A DNA stretch of 64,000 nucleotides from Pagrus major (lineage: Eukaryota > Chordata > Actinopteri > Spariformes > Sparidae): positions 27,312,910 through 27,376,909 of the forward strand of contig NC_133223.1 of the NCBI RefSeq assembly GCF_040436345.1. The letters run 5' to 3'. Under the pieces are notes generated by a model, which saw nothing but the letters and a program-made list of their open reading frames with translations, did no database searches and was not told the origin of the DNA. Every line of letters starts with the position of its first letter. Position 1 is the first letter of the stretch. Positions 55,082 through 64,000 of the stretch are shown in pieces. A program made the position numbers and the translations under genes.

Positions 55082-58000
55082 GTTTGGTGTAATTACCAAA
55101 CCGCCTTTCTTAATTCTTTCACTAATCGCTGTATGTGTATCTGTTTGTGAAGTTATTTTTGCCTGAAACACCACCAGGAGATTGTGTTTGTGAATGTGTC
55201 AAGGGTGAAAATCTGACATAGCGGTGATGTACATAAAATGTATTAAGTACATTTGTGCACAATTTTGGTACCACTCGTGAAACCCTTTCAGAAGCCACTT
55301 AGTATGAATACCTTTTGAAAGAAACGGCACTAAGCCTAGAACAAGACAGTTTTTTTATTCACCATCATTTCCAGTAAAAGTTAACTTTGTATTGAAAGGA
55401 AGAAAGTCAGCCGATATCTCCCGAGAACCTTTGCATTTTGCAGACTATCTGTCGTGCCATTTGTCAGCAACTCATTTCTTCCTTAAAGTTCCCCTTGACC
55501 TGCAGGGCATGCCATGATAAGTGCACTTTGAATTTCAACCCAACAAAAGGCAGAAATAAAAAAAGAAACCTTCCATGTGCAGATGCATTTACCCCTTCCA
55601 CCTTGCAGTCTTATGCACTCTCAGCATCTGTGGATCACATGGGAATCAGACCTCTTTTCTTCAAGCTGCACTCCACTATATTGGGCTGCAAACTAGGCAG
55701 AGTAGGTACTGACTCTCTGCTAAAGCAGGACTATAAGATACAGAATCAGAAGCCCAAACAGAGGGATTTTCTCTATGAGAATCACACTTCACTTCAGGAC
55801 AACAGGCTGTAATTTTGGAGGATGATGGTGCTGGGTAGGGGGTTAGTACAAATAAAGCAGCTTGACCCCGGCTTGCTTGACTGAGACATTCTGCACTTCC
55901 CTGAGGGGGGCCGCATCAATGCCGCCCCATCACCCCTGTCACCAGATTTGGGTGAGCAGAAAAGCCTCAAGGTTGTGACCATTATTCATGCAGTATACAT
56001 TAAGATTGTGACACACGTGCGAGTCACTCTTTAGGTGCTGGGGTAAGGACAGGATTTTGTCACTGATCAAGAATTATTGGAGCTTCTTCTCACTTTTACT
56101 CAAGATGAGCTCTCAGTGAAAACAGAGGGAAGGGCTAATGCACATGCCAGACGAGGTTAGCATGAATGTGACACAAGTCAAAGCCGTACACGTGTGTGTT
56201 AACACTACAAAGGGCAGGACAAGGCGTCTATGAAACCACCAGGACTACACTTATATGTTTTTATTACGTTTTGTAAAAAGTGCTAGAAATAGTCAGTCAA
56301 TGGGAAAAGATTTGCAGGGTTTAGGTGTTGCTGTAGGAAGAAAAAGCATATGGCACGGTGAGAAAATGCTTCAGTCACTCTGGTTTGAGAATAGCGTTCC
56401 TGCTGTGTTGAAAATCATGTGTGTGCTCCTTATGAGAGCATTCTTGTTTGGGTGTGTCACTGTTTTGCCATTACCGTGTTGCCATTTTTGGAGTCTCACA
56501 CTGACTGCAGTTATGAAGCAACATTGAAAGGAGTCACTGCTTTTAGACCACGTGAATGAAAGAATGTAGTTTCATTTAAAAATGCAGCAGGACCAGTGCT
56601 TCATATTATGCAATAATATCATGCAATAATCGTAGAAGGGCCAACATGTTTATTTATGTTCTCTAACCTTTGCTGGTTGAGGCTTGTCTAGCTGAATATT
56701 TATGTCTACTTCACATTTAATGGTTGCACTCATTCATAACTGCAGGCTCCCCACTCCAACCACGACTTTGTGGCCATATAGCTGCTCCACGGGAGTAGGC
56801 GGGGGTTGTATGCAATGGTGTAAGGTATCTAATTGGTACTTTGTGAGGTTGGGAGGCATTTCAGTCATGGTAAAGGTTGATATTGGTAAATAGCTCTAAG
56901 GAGTCTTTGCTGCTGGTTATTGACATTTTTATTTTCTATTAAGAGTCTGACTTGGCATATATTTATTTCCTTAAGCGTGCTTTGCCTGAGGCAGTATAGG
57001 AAACCCCAATTTCTTCCAACACATTACACCTTTTGGATGATGATTTAAGTCGGCCCTACTTGTAAGATCATCATGCCGTGACAACATCTGGTCTACTCTA
57101 GTTTATCAGACCAATATTGACAATTTGGTGAAAAATAAAAGTGTTTCTTTTGTTACGCAGGAATAAGAGGAGACTTGCTTCTCTCAGCATTTTGTTTGAT
57201 TTTAATAGCTGAATTAATAACCTTACACGGTGCATATACTCAAGTGTTGCCAGGACCATGAACATGCAGGCTGTCAGTGGATATTAGTTAAACTCATTAG
57301 GGACATTGAAAACTTATGAAAACTTAGATAGTCCAACAGAGATTGCTAATTATTGTTGCACTGTTTTCCCAAAGTTAATATCTACCTTTATTTTGTGCAC
57401 AGTAAGCTTTCTACGCCAAGCTCAATGTGAAAATAGCAACTTAAAACCTGCCGAACCAGCTGAAAATGATAAAACCATGAATAAGAGAGGCAAAATCAGC
57501 ATACTGTAAGTTAAACTAAATTTCTGATCAGCCAGATATAAATCATGCAACATTTAAACATCAGAAATACTATATATAAATTATTAAAATCTATTGTTGT
57601 ATTACTACCTCACACACAGAATGACACAACATGTCCTCGTACCTAAATGACTGAATAGGTCGACTGCCAGTGGCTCCCAATATATATGTCCACATTTCCC
57701 ACAACAACATGACCATTGCGACGTACCAGCAACAGGCATACTGGACCTTCTTTGTACACTCACAGTTAGGTTTGGGCCCAGAAGACACCTTTTATGTTGC
57801 CTGTGTCTCGGCCAAAAAAGCTGCACTTGACTACAGTTGACGGCCAATTAGGTTGTACGTTCTGCGCCTGGGTGAGAGGAAAAAACTTTCAACACCACCA
57901 GCTAGTGGTAGTCTGTATTCATTATTCAAAAAGGGAAACTGGAAGACTCAGGACTGTGGACAGACAAAGTGTTGTTATGTTAAAGCAGCGACTGCTCTTG

Positions 58001-58329
58001 TGGTCTTATAAAAAGTTACAGAAGATGCTGGGAAAGAGGCAGAGGCGAAAAATAAGTAGAAACTGTGCTAAATAGGTGACATCATGGCTATTACAGTGAC
58101 AGGCTCAGGGGGCTTTCCCTTTCTTTTTCTGTCTCCTTTCTTGTGCACTAATTCTCTTTGCTGAACAGCCTATCAGAGTGATTTCTGTCACCGACGGGCT
58201 CCACCACAGATTCTACACAAAATTTGGTCAAAAAGCTGCCGACAAGGACTGACTAGTGCCAACAACAGTGCTTGACAAACCACAACAACTGCTAGGTGCT
58301 AATCGACGGCCCTGACATTGGCTGACTGG

Positions 58330-58640
58330 TGTGTTAGGGCCTTTAGATTTATGCAAGAAAACTACTTGGTTTGGTGAAGGAAAACATTCAGAGTTAAAAT
58401 AAGTTAAGTCAAGATAAAATAACTGCTTTATTTATGTAACTTGCGTTACCAACCTACGTCGGTTACATATGTAACTTAAGTTACGTCATGTACGTGACTT
58501 ATTTATACTTACATAATAGTAAAATAACTGACTGTTAAATTTTGGTCCTGCTCGGGACACAAACAACTTCTTCTAGCTGAAAACCTGTGCTTGCTTTACC
58601 CATCTGTCCTATGCAGACTTTTTTGCTCTTTATACTACTT
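58330..58640. repeat. Teleost repeat with alternating GTTAC/GTAAC palindromes
   Basis: AACTACTTGGTTTGG, AACTGCTTTATTTATGTAAC, GGTCCTGCTCGGGACA and CTTGCTTTACCCATC in this order recall a repeat found in many fish introns. Its centre is a chain of short palindromes: GTAAC with GTTAC at 58,436-58,449, GTTACATATGTAAC at 58,462-58,475, and GTAACTTAAGTTAC at 58,471-58,484. Confidence 0.55.
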
Positions 58641-60538
58641 CGCCTGACTTCCTCCTTTTCTTCTGTAATAATTAGTGAAGCCTCTAGAGGTCAAACGTAA
58701 ATATGGGTCTCCTTAATAAAATGCTTTCACAGTCGACCTATACAGTTGTTTTTTTTCATTTTTCAGATGAGGACGTTTTGCCCTTTCACAACACATAACA
58801 TGTAAAAGGCCACCCATGGTCCCTTTTAGAAGTATTTCGTCTTGCATCCACGCAGTCCATTGACTATTGTTGAAAGTTGAAAATATAATATGTATAATAT
58901 GTATGGAAAGCTTTACATACAGTACATCCCTTTGAACCTGTGGGAGGTTACTCCTGCTCCATCCTCATCTCTCCCAGATGTACTTTTACTTAAGACCGAA
59001 GTGTACCTGTCATTGCCTATACATGAGCATGCAGTAGATCTCCAGCATACTGGAGTAAAAGCCACATTGCCCCAGGGTATGGCTATAGTGGGCTGCTGCA
59101 ATGTCACTCAATATAGCCACTGTGTGCCTTTCCAACACTGTTTCAGGCAGGCTTTGTGAACATATGCACAAGAACAGATCCTCACATCATAGGAGTTTGC
59201 TGTGTGTATCACCCCAGAAAACATGGATTGTGTCATGATGTGGCAGTGCATGTATTCATAGTGGATTAGGCTAAGCCCATCAATAATGCAGTCCACATGG
59301 AATAGCTGTGAAAACGCTCTTTTCTTGTTTTATAAGCTCTACTCTGCGTCCTGGCCTTTAACAGAAGGTACAGTCAGACAGGAAATCCTCTGCCTGCGAA
59401 TTGTTCTTTAAACTTTTGAATGTCTGAACAGAGTCTGCAGCTGGATAAATGAATGAAGTAAGACTCTTCACCCCTGTCTTGTCCTTTTCATATTCATCAA
59501 CCTTCTCTGTTTCCTTCTCGTCCTCCATATTCTATGGAGCTCTGCACAGAGCCCTTGGTGATATGGCTATATATAGAAGGAAAAGGAGGAGCAAGATTAA
59601 GAAAAATGTGAGTGCCTTTTAGTGTGCTGTCCTGGAGAGCTCGCTTCAACACTCCTGTTTGAAAGGGTTAATGAAGCTCAGATTTAGCCAGGAGATTGTT
59701 TTTGCCTGTCCTAGAGTGACTCAGGGTGAAGAGGTCAAACCCCGGCAGTCTCAGATAGACTTCCTCAATTAACCACAATACCTTCTGGCTAAATGCCCTT
59801 CGTGAAAGAACAGCCTTTCCAGTTCCTAGCTTCCTTTGTTATTATGGATATGAAGTTTCAGAACTGAGCAAAACCTGTTTTGTCATAGAGCCCATTATTG
59901 ATATTAATGCGTCAAGCATTTGATGGTGTATTTCTGTCTCTACCGTGGCTGACAGAGGACTCCCTCAAGGCCTCTTTGATGTCCCTGAACACCACAAGTG
60001 AAGTACCTGCATCTGTTATCAGCTTAGCACCTAGCAGCCATTTCTATACCAGCGGTTTTACATGTAATATATGTAACCGTCAACCAGATCCACTTTGCAG
60101 TGATTCGGTGCAAGATACAGTTTTTTAATACTCATGTTGAATGGTAAGTTTTGTCGGCTCTACCACCTACTTTACTTGCTTATAAGTCTTCCATTCTTCT
60201 ATGGCATGTATGCAGTTTAGGGTGATAATGATGGCATATTTACTGCTCTAAATTCTTAGTCATTTTTGATCTTCGATTTCAAGACAAAAGAGTTGCAGTT
60301 GTGTAAAGCCAGTGATGAAGTCACTGACATTGACATTCGGCTAAACTCCATTAGCATCCATAATTAGCTTCCACACTGTGTGGAAATGCCACCAGTGGAA
60401 GCTCTAGTTCTTAGTCACAATGTTCTTCTTGGAAGCAAGAAATGTAGAAAGTAAGTTAGTTAGCTGGACATGCCGATGATTGCACCCGAGGTCGGAACAA
60501 ATTAACACATTTTTTAAAAATGTGCTTGCCATGCTGAT

Positions 60539-60582
60539 CTGTGGGTAAGGAATTTAGTTTCTGTGGGTAAGGAATTTAGTTT
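60539..60582. repeat. 22-bp perfect tandem duplication
   Basis: Two adjacent copies of a 22-bp unit (CTGTGGGTAAGG plus AATTTAGTTT). Confidence 0.95.
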
Positions 60583-62690
60583 CTCTCTCTCTGGGCAGGT
60601 GTTTTTTCAACCGATAGAGATGCTTTGAATCTAAACATGATTCAGAGAAATGGGGGGGATTGCTGGGAGCAGAGCGTAGCAGGTGCTACTGGCCCATGGG
60701 GGCATATTTGTGTACTCTGCTCACTCAGTGGGAACATTTTAATTTGATCCCTTTGTTTCTATAAAACAGGTCAGGATTTGTTCTACCCCTGGGCAATTTG
60801 TGTCAGCACTTGTGCAGAAACGACTGTAGTGATGCAGGAGCGGTGCAGCCCCGTCTGTTTTCAGAAACAGTCGTCAAAACACGTGCAGGGCTTTTTGAAC
60901 TTTCTGAATGAAGTGCTCTGTGTAATTGAATAAGTTTGGTCACCTAGTTCTATATGTCTTCAAAGTTTCCATTTAGGCTTCACAAGATCACACGCTGTCT
61001 GTCAGAAGCAGGCAGTAGTTGGCTCTGACTTACCTGGAATATTTAAAACATGAAACCATGCCATCCAAAAAAAATGATGCTTGGCTGATCATGATATTAA
61101 TCTGGTGTACGTGCGCTCATTCATTCATTTTGAGAATAGCTAAACATTATTTCAAATTGTGGAATTTTTTTCAGCATGCAAAAGATAATGACAGTATTGT
61201 TTTTTCAGTCGTGGAAAATTGAAGTAGGCCACATTGGAATGTTCTGTTTTCTGTCTCTACGTGCCTGAAGTTGCAGGTCATTTGCTCTGCAAAAGAAAAT
61301 CACCACAACAAAATATTACATTTTATTCTTCAATATCACAGTATGGGTTTGAATTAATAATTTAAAAAGAAAGTAAAAGTGAAGTGTGGTTTGCATTTCA
61401 GCAATTTAATGCAAGATTGATCATATTATTTTTGAAGGAACTGTCATGTTGGATTAGGTCTGATTTATCTGCAGCTTTTGTTATGCAAACAGTTCCTCTG
61501 CTCTTTTCTTTCACTGACATGGAGGGCTAACATTTTCTTTCCAATCAGCTGATCCTTTGCCGATGTAGTCATCACAGGAACACTTGAGGAAACCTGCAAA
61601 ATCTTTCGTGTTTTAGCATTTTTGATTCAACCCATGTTCTTTTTCATTCTTTTACATGTTAATTATTTAATTTTGTACTTTTTTAATTTCTAGGGATGTT
61701 AGTGTTGGTTGATCTCTAGGTCCACCACTTCTTTCCAAACAGAAACTGACTCCTAGAATCAATATCTGATTGTGAAATTCCCAAAGATTTGTGCTGGTAG
61801 TTCTTTACTTCCTTTGCACAGCTCCTGTGTGCACTCTGCAGACTGTCTCTGTGTGTAGGAGAGTTAGCTTTGTTTTTCCAGGTTATGTCAATTTTGGCCC
61901 AGGTCTGGTGTGCTGTAAGATCAGGCTTCTGTTCTGGCTTGTTGTCGTTTGTTCAATACCACAACCACAAATTTACAGTATACCCTAGTGTTTGATATAT
62001 GTATCTTGATATATTTATAGCCACTTCATTGCTTGTATCCAAATCATGTGTGACACATCTGCTCATGGTAAAAGAAGAATCTTCCTAAAGTTCCAGTGTG
62101 AGACTCTCAGTGTTGCCTTGCTGTTAGTAGTTTTGGGTGAACACTCGCCATGTTGTCAGTTCAACTCTGGCTCTCAGCCTTTGACTGCTCATCTGACAAG
62201 TGTGTCAGTAGTAGGATCACATCAAGGTTCACCACTTGCAGCCAAATGAGACTCTTTACACTGATGATCCTCTCTATTTCCTGTGTTGATGCTTCCTCAG
62301 CCAAGCTGATGGTTCGAAATGAAAGGTTCTATATTATTTGTGTATCACATGAATCATCTGTGTTTTATTTCTCTGGTAGGAGCCTTCTGTAGTGTCACTT
62401 TGGGTTTTTCCTTCTGTCAGTTTTTCAGCTGCCTGTATGCCTAAGAGACATCTCTCCATGGACAAACGCACACACACTCACAGACGCACATGCTCCGTGT
62501 TATTCCCAGGGTTGAGGATTTTTCTCTCCAGGCAACACACTCTCTCACTCAGACCGAGTGGTGATGAAAGATGTGCCTAAATTAGGATGTTCTGCTGTAC
62601 CAGAGGCAGGTGTGAGTTTTTAGCACCTCTTCCAAATCTTACACTTTTCAAATGTGCACTGCATGATGCTGAACTTTTCATTAGCAGCCT

Positions 62691-62709
62691 TTTTTTTTTT
62701 TTTTTTTTT
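62691..62709. repeat. Poly-T run
   Basis: About 19 T in a row; may be the tail of a minus-strand retroposon, but no body is recognised. Confidence 0.6.
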
Positions 62710-63002
62710 GCTATAAGAGGCTTACATTTCCATCAACACCTTGAAACTCAGTATGTAATTTAGCCTGCAAGTGTGTCCTTTGTGAGGGTTTGCACAAAGC
62801 TTTTGTTTTTCATAAGTGAAAATGAAAGTTTCCTTGGGAGTATTAGTGATTATTAAATTAAAGTCTTATTCCACAGGCTCGACCCATAAAGTCAGCAGTC
62901 TGTTTATTGATATCATGAAGTGGAAAGGTAGACTTGTCCTGATGGCCAGAATCAAACAAGAGTTTGGATACTTGGATACTTCTGCTTTGATGTAGCTGAA
63001 GG

Positions 63003-63110
63003 TAGGGCTGGGCAATATATTGGTATTCTATCATTACGTGATATCAGGCTATATATGGTATAACACTTTCTGCTAATTTGATTTCACATTGAAATATACC
63101 AACCTACCAG
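63003..63110. repeat. Old repeat starting GTAGGGCTGGGC
   Basis: The GGGCTGGGCAATATATTGG start followed by AT-rich sequence is typical of a widespread fish repeat; related to the element ending at 55,081. Confidence 0.4.
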
Positions 63111-64000
63111 TTAATACTAGGCTTTTAATCAGAAAAATCAGAACTGTTGAGTTTCATTGACGGCAGCTTAACTTTTAATAAAGAAAAACAGCAAAGTAAA
63201 ATCACAGTTATTTTCTGTTTAAAACAGCAGCAGTATGGCCTAACCCATCTTATTACTGCTTTAGTAAACAACAAAAGAGAAAACCTTCAACTCAGTCAAG
63301 CCTTATGTGTATGGCAAGGCATAACTAATATTATGTAATCCCTGTTGTGCTAAAAACGGTTACTGCTGCAGACAAAATGCACTTATGAGGATGATTGTCT
63401 TTCAGTTAGGTGAAACGATTGATCTGTGTTGTAACTCAACCGGATGACCTAAATAGACACAGTGGAGGAGTGCTGTCAGGCAGACAGTGACCCACACACA
63501 CATGCATAATACTGTTGCGCTGCCTTTAAATGGCAGTGTAACAGCAAGGGGCATTTGAAAGTCTGGGAACAACACTTTCAGTAACACTCTAGTTTGTTTG
63601 GGATTAGCAGGGCAGATGGCTGCTTCTCTTTACACTGCCATTTAAATTACATTTTTGGCAGTTTGCTGATCCACTTGTCTGAAGAGCCTCACAATGACAA
63701 CAGTAGTAAAATAAACAACCTTTACTTAAGTGAGCAGCGGTCAAAGCCACAGCAGAGTATTTTAGTCAAATACTCCTCTGTTGCTTAAATTGTAAAAAAG
63801 AGAAGGGCGGTGGAAAAGAATTGGAGTAAACAGGCTTCAAATATGCCGTGATTATACATCTGCCACTCACTTCAGAAAGGAGTGCTTAGTCTCAAGTAAA
63901 GGAATGTGTGCCACTCGGATTGTTGGCAGTTATGTTTTTGTTGTTTCTGTGCTGTGAGTAGCTTTTGTTGCAACTTGTTCCTTTTGCCTGTTGAACACAA

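Larger units (their letters stand above)
47359..64000 (+). other. Non-coding region, probable long first intron
   Basis: No convincing coding exon in 16.6 kb on either strand. The open frames are short, lack domain motifs and often lean on repeats. If the exon call at 47,041-47,358 is right, this is intron 1 of that gene. The repeats inside are listed separately; the rest is ordinary AT-rich fish DNA in which I see nothing. Confidence 0.45.

Noticed and set aside
55438-55812. 124-residue frame as an exon of the right-hand gene
   Set aside because: Starts without ATG, no domain motif, no convincing splice sites, and no paralogue to compare.
1-64000. CRISPR arrays, phage genes, bacterial operons, tRNA or rRNA genes
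   Set aside because: The only regular repeats are microsatellites and gene duplicates, the genes are vertebrate, and I saw no tRNA-like or rRNA-like sequence. A tRNAscan-SE run would settle the tRNA point.

Overview
The window is teleost (ray-finned fish) genomic DNA. Evidence: intronless seven-helix olfactory receptor (OR) genes of the fish type, AT-rich intergenic DNA with long TA, GT and GGTT microsatellites, a Jockey-superfamily (Rex1/CR1-like) LINE, L2-type retroposon tails, an LTR-retroelement fossil, and several repeats typical of teleosts. There are no operons, ribosome binding sites or CRISPR arrays.

Layout. (1) About 0.9-45.5 kb holds a tandem OR array, all on the + strand. I count 18 loci, called L1 to L18 in order. 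Eleven have a full-length or nearly full-length reading frame (L1-L7, L10, L12, L15, L18). Seven are broken remnants (L8, L9, L11, L13, L14, L16, L17). Two subfamilies are visible. The main one (L1-L7, L10) mostly starts MMDNVSQI and shares a promoter block with an inverted CCAAT box and an AT-rich TATA-like box. The second (L12, L15, L18) starts MDNVSLITTFF and has a different upstream sequence with a GGTT repeat. (2) About 11.83-18.52 kb, between L4 and L5, is a 6.7-kb block of nested mobile DNA. It splits a repeat whose uninterrupted sister lies at 19.43-19.89 kb. In it a minus-strand LINE sits inside the Gag-like part of a minus-strand LTR-element fossil. (3) About 36-45.5 kb is a tandem triplication (broken receptor, GGTT repeat, intact receptor, broken receptor) with near-identical tracts and a mosaic junction. 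(4) 45.5-47.0 kb is the edge of the cluster, with an 80-bp TA repeat. (5) About 47.04-47.36 kb is a CpG-rich segment ending in a good splice donor, probably the first, non-coding exon of an unrelated + strand gene. (6) 47.4-64 kb has no convincing coding exon. It looks like a long first intron or gene desert with scattered old repeats.

The OR genes work in parallel, not in a pathway. Each receptor is expected to be chosen singly by an olfactory sensory neuron and to signal from the ciliary membrane through a Golf-type G protein. The array is a record of birth-and-death evolution: the same modules (the TM3 pocket, TM4/ECL2, TM5 and the C-terminal tail) recur in different combinations, broken copies were themselves duplicated, and deletions and template switches left readable junctions.

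I found no clearly new biochemical system. The most interesting material is the recombination record: mosaic receptors, a fold-back palindrome at the start of a pseudogene, shared truncation junctions, and an intact gene pair more diverged than the pseudogene beside it. All comparisons were done by eye on the sequence. Family names come from recognition, not from a database search.
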